62,626 nt of DNA. Origin: Chersky-299 sp963749535. Lineage in GTDB: Bacteria > Actinomycetota > Thermoleophilia > RBG-16-64-13. Positions 8,021-17,166 of this stretch are shown piece after piece. The notes below the pieces were generated by a model. The model ran no database searches. It had not been told where the DNA came from and worked only from the letters and a program-made list of their open reading frames with translations. The translations under genes were made by a program, and so were the position numbers. The stretch is from positions 1 to 62,626 of the forward strand of contig CAVVNF010000037.1 of the NCBI GenBank assembly GCA_963749535.1. Direction: 5' to 3'. Every line of letters begins with the position of its first letter. Position 1 is the first letter of the stretch.

Positions 8021-8355
8021 AGTTGCGGGAGTATACCAAGCGTGCCCGTTGGGACCTTGACGTGCCGGACCCCGGCGGTGAGTCTCAGCACTTGTTTCAG
8101 CCGCACCAGACCGGGAAGCAGTCGCACCAGAGCCGGGAAAAGGGCCCGTCGTTTCTTGGGGGGTTTGGAAGCCGTCGCCGCGGCAGACTCGGTGGTGGAA
8201 GCGTCAACAGCACTGACCGGCGCAGTTTCTTCCGGGGGACGAGCGGAGGCCGGCGGCGTCTCGGGACCGGTTGGGCCGGACACCCAGTCCGACGCGGTAT
8301 CCTCCGACTCCGGTCCTAACCCGCCGTGCGCGCTGGTCGGCTCGTCAGGGCTCAA
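8017..8355 (-). CDS. Small hypothetical protein between rnr and smpB
   Basis: A 112-residue product, not recognised. The first 65 residues are rich in Pro, Ser, Thr, Glu and Ala and probably disordered; then KPPKKRR and a Leu/Val-rich amphipathic stretch (ALFPALVRLLPGLVRLKQV). The case for a real gene is positional: its TTG start at 8355 sits behind GGAGG inside the end of rnr, and its TGA shares ATGA with the smpB start, which implies translational coupling. Composition alone would not be convincing. Confidence 0.5.
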   Translation of the reverse strand: MSPDEPTSAHGGLGPESEDTASDWVSGPTGPETPPASARPPEETAPVSAVDASTTESAAATASKPPKKRRALFPALVRLLPGLVRLKQVLRLTAGVRHVKVPTGTLGILPQL

Positions 8356-10162
8356 CGTCCTCCCCCGCCAAGGTAAGATCGGTCCTGCCCCGGGCCTGAT
8401 CCACAGCTACCACCCGTATGCTCAAGATATCAGCCACCCGGTAGGCTTTGCCAGACCTTCGACCCACAAGCGCCGTCTCTAGGTCGTTCAACTGGTAGAC
8501 GTCGCGGGGTAGCTCGCGAGTGGACAGGTAGCCTTGATAGAGGCGGTCGAACAGGACGAACATGCCTCGAGGCGTGAGACTGAGGATCTGCCCCTGGAAG
8601 ACGTTGTTGTGCCAGTCCTCCGCGTCCAAGCGCCGTTTGAGCAGGTGCGCGAGGACGATGTCGTCGGCTTTGAGCTCCACCTTGGCGGCCTCTCGCTCCA
8701 TGCGGGAGCAGTGCTCCGCCCAGTCGGCCAGGGTCGAGGTGGTGGGCTGCGGACCCAGCTCCAGTTGCGCCAGCAGGCCGCGGTGGACGAGCAGGTCGGG
8801 ATAGCGGCGGATGGGCGAGGTGAAGTGGCAATAGGCGGGCGAAGCCAGGCCGAAGTGGCCGATGTTGGTGGTCTGATACACCGCGCGGGCCTGGGCTCGG
8901 AGCACCTGCTGCACGAGCGCGGCCTTGCCTCGGTTCTTCGGCGTGTATCCGTCCACCCACTCGGCGGTCTCGCGGGTGACGCGCCGGACGTCCTGCGGGG
9001 TGGCGCTCATCGGGTCGAAGGCCGGCGTGGGCAGGCTCAGGCTGGACAGAATGTCGAGCAAATGATCGAGTCGGAACGGGTCGGGAAGATCGTGGACCCG
9101 ATAGACGGTGGGCACGTGCTCCCGCTCGAGGAATGAAGCCACCTGCTCATTCGCCAGTACCATGAGCTCCTCGATGAACCAGTGGCTCTCCAACTCCTCG
9201 CTCGGGTCAGCCCCGACCACCGCGCCGGCGGCGTCCCACTCGAACTCAGGCTCGGGGGAATCGATGCGCAGGCTGCCGCGTTGGGCCCGGCTGTCGCGGA
9301 GGGTCTGCGCCAGCGGGCGACCGATCTCGAGCACGGCCGCCAACTCGCCCTCGGCCGGTTCCTGGCCGCGGAAGATACGCTCGAGCCCCTCGTAATCCAG
9401 ACGTTGGTCGCTACGAACCAGTGATCGGTAGAACCGGGATTGGAGCACCCGGCCGCTCGCATCCACCTCCATCTCCACCGTCACGGCCTTGCGGTCCTGC
9501 CCCGGTTGCAGGGAACAGACCGTGGAAGAAAGGAGCGGCGGCAGCATCGGCTCCACGCCGGTCGCCACGTACACCGAATTGCCGCGCCGCAAGGCCTCGC
9601 GGTCGAGGGCGGTCTCTTCCAGCACGTAATACGACACGTCGGCGATGTGGACGTAGACGGTGGTGCCGCCCTCCGTTCGCTCGAAAGAGAGAGCGTCGTC
9701 GAAATCGTGAGCGAGTGCCGGGTCGACCGTGAACATGAACAGGTCGCGCAGGTCGGCCCGGTAGGAGTCCCGTCGCGACGCAAATTCCGCGGCTTCCGCG
9801 GCTTCGGCCAGGACCTTGGGCGTGAATCCGCGCTGCACCAGATTGTCCGCGAGGAGGGCGTCCATGACGTCGTGCAACTTGCTGCTCTTGCCGAGCGTGC
9901 ACAGGATCTTGGCCCGAAAGCCGTACGAGAAGCTGAACAAGACGAGATCGCCGGGCTGTGGCTTGATGTCGGCCCGCTCCACAGGGAGAGCAGGGCCGGT
10001 CTGGAAGAGCGGCTCGATCTCCAGGCTCTTGCCGCGCCTCACCACCAGGCCGGCGATGCTGGCCGAGCGCCCGGTGGCGTCGCCAGGCGGGACGAGTCCT
10101 GCCCGCAAGAGAGTGGTGCGGCGGCGTTCGGTGCGGCTGCGTCCTTTGCGGCGGTGCGCCAA
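8345..10162 (-). CDS. rnr: RNase R / RNase II-family 3'-5' exoribonuclease
   Basis: RNB-family enzymes processively degrade RNA from the 3' end. The 605-residue product has the RNB catalytic site DPALAHDFDDALS near residue 145, with the metal-binding aspartates intact, YVHIADVSYYV, RIDSPEPEFE, HFTSPIRRYPDLLVHR and a C-terminal S1-like segment (FQGQILSLTPRGMFVLF). It is shorter than classical RNase R (700-800 residues): the N-terminal cold-shock part is reduced to about 100 residues, and no long basic tail is present. The start is a TTG at 10162, seven bases after the prmA stop, with only a weak ribosome-binding site, so a different start is possible. It lies directly upstream of the small gene and smpB. 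Confidence 0.9.
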   Translation of the reverse strand: MAHRRKGRSRTERRRTTLLRAGLVPPGDATGRSASIAGLVVRRGKSLEIEPLFQTGPALPVERADIKPQPGDLVLFSFSYGFRAKILCTLGKSSKLHDVMDALLADNLVQRGFTPKVLAEAAEAAEFASRRDSYRADLRDLFMFTVDPALAHDFDDALSFERTEGGTTVYVHIADVSYYVLEETALDREALRRGNSVYVATGVEPMLPPLLSSTVCSLQPGQDRKAVTVEMEVDASGRVLQSRFYRSLVRSDQRLDYEGLERIFRGQEPAEGELAAVLEIGRPLAQTLRDSRAQRGSLRIDSPEPEFEWDAAGAVVGADPSEELESHWFIEELMVLANEQVASFLEREHVPTVYRVHDLPDPFRLDHLLDILSSLSLPTPAFDPMSATPQDVRRVTRETAEWVDGYTPKNRGKAALVQQVLRAQARAVYQTTNIGHFGLASPAYCHFTSPIRRYPDLLVHRGLLAQLELGPQPTTSTLADWAEHCSRMEREAAKVELKADDIVLAHLLKRRLDAEDWHNNVFQGQILSLTPRGMFVLFDRLYQGYLSTRELPRDVYQLNDLETALVGRRSGKAYRVADILSIRVVAVDQARGRTDLTLAGEDVEP

Positions 10163-10168
10163 CGCAGT

Positions 10169-11479
10169 CTAGTCTTCCGGCGCTTGCCGAGCGACTCGCC
10201 ACGTGGCGACCGAACCTGCGCGGCCGCATCCTTCCGCCGCCCGATCAATCGCGGCCGGCGCCACGACGGAAGGCGACGTTCCAGGTATCAACTCCATGCT
10301 CACCCATTCAGCTTCGTAGACGCGCGCGCCGGGAATCAGCCCGCACCGCCGCGCAAACTGCACGAGCACCTCTTCTTGTTCGCCTGCCAGGATCCCAGAA
10401 ACGATCATCCGGCGAGGGAGTAGCTTGGTGCCGGCCTCGCGGTCGCTCTCCCCCTCCCCGGCGGTCGCCGGCGGACCGGTGGCGAGCGCGCCTTGCGAGG
10501 CGGCGGAGGGACGTTTGCCGGCGGACGCGCGTTGATCGTCGTCAGCCCTGCGTCGCTCGGCGCGAAGCCTCCCGAGCAAGACGATCAAGGGCTCGAGCGT
10601 CATGTTGGCAAGGACGGTGACGTCGGAGAAGCGCGCCAACGGCACTGAGGCCACGTCCTCGCGCTGGAGGTTCGCGGCGACCTGGTTGCGCTGCAGGTTA
10701 TCGGCGGCGGCATCTATAGCCACCGGGTCGTTGTCGAAGGCGAAGATCGGTCCCCAGCCCAGCTTGGCAGCCGCCACGGTGAGGACGCCTGAGCCGGTGC
10801 CCGCGTCCACGAGCGCCCCATCGGGCGCAACCCTTTGCAGCAGCTCGAGCGGGCCCCTCGTGGTGGGATGAAGGCCGGTGCCGAACCCCATTCCAGGGTT
10901 GATCACCACCTCTACCAGTCTGGCCGTCGGGAAGACCGGAGCTGCCGGCCCCGACGAGGAGGTGTCCCCCTCGCCGGCCGTCGGGGAGACCGGACCTGCC
11001 GGCCCCGTTGAGGCAGCTCTCCTCACGCCGAAAGGGGCGCGAGCGGCCACACGAGCAGTGTCGCAAGCCGCAGGGACAGCCCCGCCTGCGTGAGCCGCAG
11101 GGGCGGCCCGGCCCGCGCGGTCGTCGCCGGTGGCCTCTTCCTCGGCGAGCGGCGGTTCCCAAGGTGGCCGGATACGCACCCGGCCGATCACGATAGGATG
11201 GAAATGGTCTTTCCAGCCTTCCTCCAAATCCCGCGCCACGGCGACAGGCTCGATCGTCACGAGCGGGCTCGCGCGCAGCTCCGGGGGCAGAAGGGCCAGG
11301 ATCTCGCCGGGCTCCCGGTGTTGGGAAGGCGGATAGAAGACCAGAATTACGTCCGAACCGTGGTCTTGCTGCTCGTAGGCACCGAGCGGCTCCATGAGCA
11401 ACGCTCCCACCGTCTCGGCCCACTCCGAAGGCACGACGATGCGGACGGCCGTGTCGATGCCACCAGAGCGCGCGGCCAT
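10169..11479 (-). CDS. prmA: Ribosomal protein L11 methyltransferase with two low-complexity insertions
   Basis: PrmA trimethylates ribosomal protein L11 with S-adenosylmethionine. Core motifs are present: WKDHFHPIVIGRVRIRPPW (residues ~89-107), NPGMGFGTGLHPTTR (~194-208), the SAM-binding VDAGTGSGVLTVAAAKLG (~224-241) and NMTLEPLI (~292-299), the family's N-x-x-x-x-P-L motif. At 436 residues it is far longer than the usual ~300. The excess is two Ala/Gly/Pro/Ser/Thr-rich blocks, residues ~112-186 between the L11-binding and catalytic domains and ~308-352 inside the methyltransferase fold, plus an extended tail. The first block contains a 54-base-period DNA repeat. It follows dnaJ by five bases, the common Gram-positive dnaJ-prmA pairing. 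Confidence 0.9.
   Translation of the reverse strand: MAARSGGIDTAVRIVVPSEWAETVGALLMEPLGAYEQQDHGSDVILVFYPPSQHREPGEILALLPPELRASPLVTIEPVAVARDLEEGWKDHFHPIVIGRVRIRPPWEPPLAEEEATGDDRAGRAAPAAHAGGAVPAACDTARVAARAPFGVRRAASTGPAGPVSPTAGEGDTSSSGPAAPVFPTARLVEVVINPGMGFGTGLHPTTRGPLELLQRVAPDGALVDAGTGSGVLTVAAAKLGWGPIFAFDNDPVAIDAAADNLQRNQVAANLQREDVASVPLARFSDVTVLANMTLEPLIVLLGRLRAERRRADDDQRASAGKRPSAASQGALATGPPATAGEGESDREAGTKLLPRRMIVSGILAGEQEEVLVQFARRCGLIPGARVYEAEWVSMELIPGTSPSVVAPAAIDRAAEGCGRAGSVATWRVARQAPED
10922..11007 (-). repeat. Direct repeat inside the prmA insertion
   Basis: Two 32-base copies, 10922-10953 and 10976-11007, differ at two positions and are offset by 54 bases (18 codons), so the duplication keeps frame. 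Both encode Gly/Pro/Ala-rich peptide in the linker of PrmA. This shows that part of the insertion grew by in-frame duplication. Confidence 0.75.
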
Positions 11480-11484
11480 GGGCG

Positions 11485-12630
11485 TCAGCCTGTAAAGAGG
11501 TTACGCAGCCGCCGGAGCACGCCGTCCGGGTGCTCGCCGTCGTCACCGTAGTGCTCGGCGCCCGTGGACTCCTCGAACTCCTGCAGCAGCGCTCTCTGCT
11601 GGTCGTCGAGATTCCGAGGCACCATTACGTTCACGAGGACCTCTTCGTTGCCGCGACCGTGGCCATGCAGGTGAGGCACCCCTTTGCCGCGCAGTGTCTT
11701 GACTTCTCCCGGCTGGGTCCCGGGCGCGAAGACCACCTCTTGCTCGCCGTCGAGGGTGGGGATGTCGAGCGTGGTCCCCAAGGCTGCCTGCCCGAGAGTG
11801 AGGTTCACGTTGTAGAGGATGTCATCGTCGCGGCGCTGGAATTGAGGATGCGGCGCCAGGTTCACCTGCACGTAGAGATCACCGGCCCGCGCGCCGCGTT
11901 CTCCCGCACCGCCGTTACCGGAGGCCCGGATGCGCTGGCCCTCATTGATGCCCGCGGGGATGTTCACGGTGACCGTGCGCTCCGAATAGACGCGGCCTGC
12001 GCCCCGGCAACGCTTGCACGGACTCTCGATGACCTTCCCAGAACCGTCGCACCGTGGGCACGCGCCCGTCTGGACGAACTGACCCAGGATGGTCTGGCGG
12101 ACGGTGCGGACCCGGCCGCGGCCGCCACAGTCCGCGCAGGCTTTGATGCTGGAGGGATCGGTGGTGCCGGCGCCTTCACAATCGGGACAGGTGTTGTAGG
12201 CCTCGAAGGTCAGCTCTCTCTCGACCCCAAAGGCGGCCTCTTCCAAGGTCAATTCGATCTCGACGCCGATGTCCTGGCCCCGAGCAGGACCGGTCGGCTG
12301 AGCTGCACCGAACGGGCTGCCCCCGGCGAAATTGCCGAAGAACGACTGGAAGATATCGCCGAAGTCCGGGAAACCGTCGAAACCGCCGCCGGCGCCCCCG
12401 GCGCCGCGACGCAGCCCCTCGTGCCCGTACGTGTCGTAAATGCTGCGCTTCTCGGGATCCGACAGCACTTCGTAGGCCTCGGTGGCCTCCTTGAACTTCT
12501 CTTCGCTGTTTGGATCGCTGCTGTTCGCGTCCGGATGGAGCTCCCGGGCGAGCTTGCGGTAGGACTTCTTTACCTGTTGGAGATCGGCGTCCTTGGGGAC
12601 TCCAAGCACCTCGTAGTAGTCACGTTTCAT
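11485..12630 (-). CDS. dnaJ: Chaperone DnaJ (type I Hsp40)
   Basis: DnaJ delivers unfolded clients to DnaK and stimulates its ATPase. The 381-residue protein has the J-domain with HPD at residues 32-34, a Gly/Phe-rich linker (~76-115), four zinc-finger repeats (CPDCEGAG, CADCGGRG, CPRCDGSG, CKRCRGAG) and the two C-terminal substrate-binding barrels. It is the type I architecture at normal length. Its ATG overlaps the hrcA stop by four bases (ATGA). Unusually, grpE and dnaK do not lie between hrcA and dnaJ, so the partners must be encoded elsewhere. No CIRCE element was found upstream. Confidence 0.97.
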   Translation of the reverse strand: MKRDYYEVLGVPKDADLQQVKKSYRKLARELHPDANSSDPNSEEKFKEATEAYEVLSDPEKRSIYDTYGHEGLRRGAGGAGGGFDGFPDFGDIFQSFFGNFAGGSPFGAAQPTGPARGQDIGVEIELTLEEAAFGVERELTFEAYNTCPDCEGAGTTDPSSIKACADCGGRGRVRTVRQTILGQFVQTGACPRCDGSGKVIESPCKRCRGAGRVYSERTVTVNIPAGINEGQRIRASGNGGAGERGARAGDLYVQVNLAPHPQFQRRDDDILYNVNLTLGQAALGTTLDIPTLDGEQEVVFAPGTQPGEVKTLRGKGVPHLHGHGRGNEEVLVNVMVPRNLDDQQRALLQEFEESTGAEHYGDDGEHPDGVLRRLRNLFTG

Positions 12631-13655
12631 TCGTACCGATCTCCCACCAATGACGAGAGAAGCTGCGCGGTATCACGGACCGTGCTGATGGCCTTCTCGT
12701 AGTCCATTCTGGTGGGGCCTACGAGGCTGACCGTGCCCAAACGTCGTTGAGGAAGCCCGTAACTGGCTGCGACCACGGAGAACGGCTTCAGAGGAAGCGC
12801 CTCATGCTCGGCGCCGATGCGAACCAGCACCCCTCCGCTCCCAAGCGCCGTCTTGAGCACCCTGAGCAGCATGAACCGCTCCTCCAGCAAGGAGTACAGA
12901 TCGCCGAGCGACCGCACGTCTTCCAACCGTCGCTCCGAAAGAAGTCTCGAAGCGCCGCCGATGAACAGCTCCTCCTGATCGTGTTCGTCCAAGAGCTTGT
13001 CGAGCGCGGGAGTCAAAGTGTGTAGGAACGCTGCCTCCCTTGTGCTCAGCTCGGGGTTGTCCAGCGCGCGCCGGACGAGGCGGGCGGTGAGCGTGCGATC
13101 GTCAAGTGTCTCGTTCAAGTAGGTGCGCGCCCATTCCACCAAGCCGGGATCGATGGGTTGCGAAAACTCCAGCGCGCCCTTCATGACGCTTCCGGTGGAG
13201 ACTATAAACACGTACATGAGCTGATTCGGATGCAGGGCCAGCAATTCAACATGGCACAAGCGCGCGCCGCTCATCCGCGGAGCAAGCGCTATGGCCAGAA
13301 GGTTGGTCGCCCGGGACATGGCCTCCGTGGCCTGCCTCAAGGCCGTCTCCACCTCCCCCGTGAGCACCTCCTGTCCGGCCGCGGCGACGGACCCCGACCG
13401 CATCGGAGCGACAGCCATCAGATCGTCGACGAACTCTCGGTAGCCCAGATCGGTGGGTACGCGGCCTGCCGAGGTATGCGGGTGGGTGAGATAGCCCTTC
13501 TCCTCGAGTTCCGCCAGTTCGCTCCTGACGGTGGACGAGGAGACACGCAGGCCGGTCATGGCAGAGATGTCCTTCGACGCCACCGGCACGCCGGTTACGA
13601 TGTGCCGCTTGGTGACGGCGTTCAGTATCGTACGTTGTCTCGATGTAAGTGCCAT
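12627..13655 (-). CDS. hrcA: Heat-inducible transcription repressor HrcA
   Basis: HrcA represses chaperone operons by binding CIRCE elements. The 342-residue product starts MALTSRQRTILNAV, has an N-terminal winged helix (SKDISAMTGLRVSSSTVRSE followed by LEEKGYLTHPHTSAGRVPTD) and the family's C-terminal dimerisation and GAF-like parts, ending GPTRMDYEKAIS...LL. ATG 13655 is chosen because the family begins there; the frame is open to 13730 but that runs into the end of hemW. It lies 22 bases after hemW and is coupled to dnaJ. Confidence 0.95.
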   Translation of the reverse strand: MALTSRQRTILNAVTKRHIVTGVPVASKDISAMTGLRVSSSTVRSELAELEEKGYLTHPHTSAGRVPTDLGYREFVDDLMAVAPMRSGSVAAAGQEVLTGEVETALRQATEAMSRATNLLAIALAPRMSGARLCHVELLALHPNQLMYVFIVSTGSVMKGALEFSQPIDPGLVEWARTYLNETLDDRTLTARLVRRALDNPELSTREAAFLHTLTPALDKLLDEHDQEELFIGGASRLLSERRLEDVRSLGDLYSLLEERFMLLRVLKTALGSGGVLVRIGAEHEALPLKPFSVVAASYGLPQRRLGTVSLVGPTRMDYEKAISTVRDTAQLLSSLVGDRYE

Positions 13656-13677
13656 TATTCGTCGGCCGGATCGAAGA

Positions 13678-14862
13678 TCACGGCGCCTCCGGCGGTTCCA
13701 AGAGAGCCGCGATAATGCTATTGCTAACATCCATAAACCCTGGATTCAAGCGAATTCTACCATAGCGCCTCTCCACACATCCCTGCTCGCAGAGACGGTC
13801 CAGAGCCCTCATGTCGAGCATGCTGACAACCTCCGCCTCCTCGACCCCGTGGCTCGTACGCAGTCCCAACATCGCTTTCTCGAACATGCGCGTACGATCG
13901 TCGATCTCCTCCAACCCCGGAGCTTCCCCGGCGAGATACCCGGGCACCGTGCTCGGGTTCGTCCGGCGGATGCCGGCCACGGTGGACACGGCCGACGCGC
14001 CTAGTCCCACGTAGTCCTCCCCCAGCCAGTAGGCCTGATTGTGACGGCATTCATGGCCGGGCAGCGCGAAGTTCGACACCTCGTACCGCTCATAGCCGGC
14101 ATCGACCAATGTGCGCACCGCTTCTGCGTACCACTTCTCCGCGAACGCCTCGGCGGCCACCCGGGTCCCAGCGCCCGCCCCGGCGCCCGTCCGCGCGCCC
14201 GACTCAGTACCCGGCGCCGCCCGCGACGACAACAGGCGCGAATACCGCTCCGAATACGTGAGGTCGTACAGCGAGATGTGGGGCGGCGCAGCCGCCAGCG
14301 CCGCTGCGAGGTCCGCGGCGACGTCGGGCCAGGTCTGACCGGGGATGCCGAACACCAGGTCGAGATTCCACTCAGCCCAGCCAGCTTCGCGGATCGCGCC
14401 CAGGCACTCCGCGATCTCCGTCTGCGTGACCGCGCGGCCAAGAGTGGTGCGCGACCGTGCGGAGAACGACTGGATGCCGATCGACAGCCTCGTCACGCCG
14501 GCCTCGGCAAGACCTCCCAGAAGGCTCGCATCCAGGTTGCCCGGATTGGCCTCCATGGTGAACTCTGCGGGCTGGCCCCCGGACTCTCCCGATGTCATCG
14601 ATAGCAGAGGCGCCAAGTCGCCGACGAGGGCCAGAAGTTCGTCTCGAGGCAATACCGATGGGGTGCCTCCACCCAGATAGACCGTCTCCAACGGCGCGTC
14701 TAGGAGAGGTGCGTTTCGCCCGAGTTCGGCGCGAAGTGCCGTGAGATACAGTCCCACCCGGCCGGAGCGACGGTGAGGGCCGATAGGTTCCGACGCGAAA
14801 TCACAGTAGGCGCACCGGGACCGGCAAAAAGGGATGTGCACGTAGAGGTGTTTGACTGCCAC
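13678..14862 (-). CDS. hemW: HemW, radical-SAM haem chaperone
   Basis: HemW is a radical-SAM protein related to HemN that handles haem transfer to respiratory enzymes; many genomes label it as coproporphyrinogen dehydrogenase-like. The 394-residue product carries HIPFCRSRCAYCDF with the CX3CX2C cluster motif near the start, YLGGGTPS, EANPGN, RLSIGIQSF and NLDLVFGIPGQT. The HNQAYW segment and C-terminal winged helix follow. The GTG at 14862 is preceded by AAGGGAG six bases away, so the longer open frame is rejected. An Ala/Gly/Arg/Thr-rich insertion of about 25 residues (14156-14228) sits after YDLTYSERYSRLL. The lepA-hemW-hrcA order is standard for Gram-positive lineages. Confidence 0.94.
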   Translation of the reverse strand: MAVKHLYVHIPFCRSRCAYCDFASEPIGPHRRSGRVGLYLTALRAELGRNAPLLDAPLETVYLGGGTPSVLPRDELLALVGDLAPLLSMTSGESGGQPAEFTMEANPGNLDASLLGGLAEAGVTRLSIGIQSFSARSRTTLGRAVTQTEIAECLGAIREAGWAEWNLDLVFGIPGQTWPDVAADLAAALAAAPPHISLYDLTYSERYSRLLSSRAAPGTESGARTGAGAGAGTRVAAEAFAEKWYAEAVRTLVDAGYERYEVSNFALPGHECRHNQAYWLGEDYVGLGASAVSTVAGIRRTNPSTVPGYLAGEAPGLEEIDDRTRMFEKAMLGLRTSHGVEEAEVVSMLDMRALDRLCEQGCVERRYGRIRLNPGFMDVSNSIIAALLEPPEAP

Positions 14863-15021
14863 GAACGGCTCCCTTCGCGCTTGTGGGCGGCCCGGCCGGC
14901 CCACCCACCCCACGGAGACTCGGCAGCCCGGTAGTCCACCCGCCCGGCGACGCACCGGCTCTCGGCGAACACCGGCGGCCCGGCGACACACGGGCGCCCG
15001 GCAATGCGGGCGCTCCCGCTC

Positions 15022-15243
15022 TCAGCGCCCGAGAATGCCCAGGACGACGAGGACGATCCCCAGCGCGATGCCGATGCCGCCGAGGATTGCGGTCCAGGTG
15101 TTCCAGGCCTTCGCCGCCCGGGGATTGGCACCAGGCTTAGGCTGAGGGTGAAGGTCCTTCGAGCCAGGGCCGTGTCGCAGCCAGATCTGCACCGCGCCCA
15201 TCCCGATGACCACCACACCCAGGACCAAGTACTCCCTGTTCAT
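15022..15243 (-). CDS. Small two-helix membrane protein
   Basis: A 73-residue product with two predicted membrane helices (about residues 5-22 and 48-70) and a polar, Pro/Lys-rich loop. Not recognised as a named family. It is supported by an ATGA overlap with the lepA stop, which argues it is translated by coupling. About 160 bases without a gene separate it from hemW. Confidence 0.65.
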   Translation of the reverse strand: MNREYLVLGVVVIGMGAVQIWLRHGPGSKDLHPQPKPGANPRAAKAWNTWTAILGGIGIALGIVLVVLGILGR

Positions 15244-17061
15244 TTCTTGCCGTCCTTGCTATCCCCCAGGTCTAGGACCGCCAGAAAGGCTTCCTGCGGG
15301 ATCTCCACGGTGCCCACCATCTTCATTCGTTTCTTCCCAGCCTTCTGCTTCTCCAGGAGCTTGCGCTTGCGCGAGATGTCTCCACCGTAGCACTTGGCGA
15401 TGACATCCTTGCGCAGAGGGGCCACGCTCTCCCGCGCGATGATGCGGCTGCCGACCGCGGCCTGGATGGCCACTTCGAACATCTGGCGCGGGATCTGTTT
15501 GCGCAACCTCTCCGTGAGTCCCCGGCCGACAGCGTACGCGCGGTCGGCGTGGACGATCAGGCTGAGAGCATCCACGATGTCGCCGGCGATACGGATGTCG
15601 AGACGGACGAGATCACCGGGCTCAAAATCTTTCATCTCGTAGTCGAGGCTGGCATAGCCGCGGCTGCGCGTTTTGAGCAGGTCGAAGAAGTCGAGGACGA
15701 TCTCGGCGAGCGGCAGGTCGTAATCCAGGCGGACCCGATCGGCCGTGAGATACTCCATGTGGCGGAAGCGGCCGCGCTTGTCGTTGCAGAGCTCCATCAC
15801 CGGGCCGACGAACTCCGCCGGCACCAGGATGGTGGCCGCGATGTACGGTTCGCGCACTTCTTTTATGAGCCCAGACTCCGGGAACTCGACCGGGTTGCTG
15901 ATGGAGAGGACCTCGCCGCTCAGGAACTCGACTTCATAGCGCACGTTGGGCGTGGTGGCGAGCAGCTCCAGCCCGAACTCGCGCTCCAGCCGCTCGCGGA
16001 CGATCTCCATGTGCAGCAGCCCCAGGAAGCCGCACCGGAAGCCGAAGCCGAGAGCCTTCGACGTCTCCGGCTCGAAATGGAGGGAGGCATCGTTGAGCCT
16101 CAGCTTCTCCAGGGCGTCCTTGAGATTCGGATAGTCCTCTCCGTCGAGCGGGAACAGCCCGCAGAACACCATGGGTACAGCCTCGCGGTACCCGGGAAGC
16201 GGCTCCGACGCAGGCTGCCGCGGGTTGGTGAGGGTGTCGCCCACGCGAAGGTCGGCGACCTCCTTCACTCCCGGGATGATATAGCCCACCTCGCCCGCGT
16301 GCAGGACCTCGGTCTTGAGCATGTCGGGGCTGAAGATGCCTACCTCCTCGACGTCGCTGCGCCGTCGGGTGACGAAGGCCAGCAAGGGGTCGTCCTTGCG
16401 GAAACTGCCGTCCTTGACCCGGACGAAGGCCACCACTCCGCGATACTGGTCGTACATGGAGTCGAAGATGAGGGCTCGTGGCGGGCCGTCGGCCTCGCCC
16501 TGCGGAGGCGGTATCCGATTCACGATGGCTTCCAGAACGTCCGGCACCCCCTGCCCGGTCTTGGCGGAGATGTAGAGGATGTCTTCGCGCGGACAGCCGA
16601 TGAGGCTCACGATCTCGTCCGCCCTTTTCTCCGGTTCGGCCCCAGGCAGATCGATCTTGTTGAGTACCGGGACTATCTCCAGGTCGTTCTCGAGCGCAAG
16701 GAGAGCGTTGGCTAGAGTTTGCGCCTCCACCCCCTGCGTGGCGTCGACCACCAGGATGGCTCCCTCGCACGCGGCCAGGCTCCGCGACACCTCGTAGCTG
16801 AAGTCCACGTGCCCCGGAGTGTCGATGAGGTTGAACTGGTAGTCCCGGCCATCGCGCGCGCGTGTAGTAGATGCGTACGGCCTGGGCCTTGATGGTGATG
16901 CCCCGCTCGCGCTCCAGGTCCATGCGGTCGAGCATCTGCTCGCGCATCTCGCGCTCTTCCACGGTGTGGGTGACCTCGAGTATGCGGTCGGCCAGGGTGG
17001 ACTTCCCGTGGTCGATGTGCGCGATTATGGAGAAATTGCGGATGTTCTCGAAGCGTGCCAT
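15240..17061 (-). CDS. lepA: Elongation factor 4 (LepA), interrupted by a frameshift
   Basis: LepA is a ribosomal GTPase that remobilises or back-translocates stalled ribosomes. The N-terminal part from 17061 reads MARFENIRNFSIIAHIDHGKST through RIYYTRAR, then goes out of frame at a run of CG dinucleotides (16853-16862). One frame over, it resumes with DGRDYQFNLIDTPGHVDF and continues to 15240 with G4 NKIDLP, G5 SAKTG, the EF-G-like domains and the LepA-specific C-terminus (CYGGDISRKRKLLEKQKAGK). Adding one CG unit restores about 607 residues, the normal family length. Because the lesion sits in a dinucleotide run in a strongly conserved gene, a sequence error is the likeliest explanation, but slippage inactivation cannot be excluded. 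Confidence 0.92.
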
Positions 17062-17166
17062 AGGCGAAGTATTCTAGCGCACCCAGGCCGGCCACCGGGA
17101 CGGGCGGGACGGCAGCTGCTCGTCGAGCGTCACCGTGGTCGCTACGCGGACCTCGCGCGAGACGGG

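Noticed and set aside
11530..12702. Long open frame (390 codons) on the plus strand opposite dnaJ
   Set aside because: It is antisense to a fully conserved gene, lacks any family motif and reflects GC-rich third-position bias.
13656..13680. CIRCE operator upstream of hrcA-dnaJ
   Set aside because: No TTAGCACTC-N9-GAGTGCTAA-like sequence was found in this region or before lepA.
15549..16715. 388-codon plus-strand frame opposite lepA
   Set aside because: Antisense shadow of lepA; no motif, and lepA is unmistakable.
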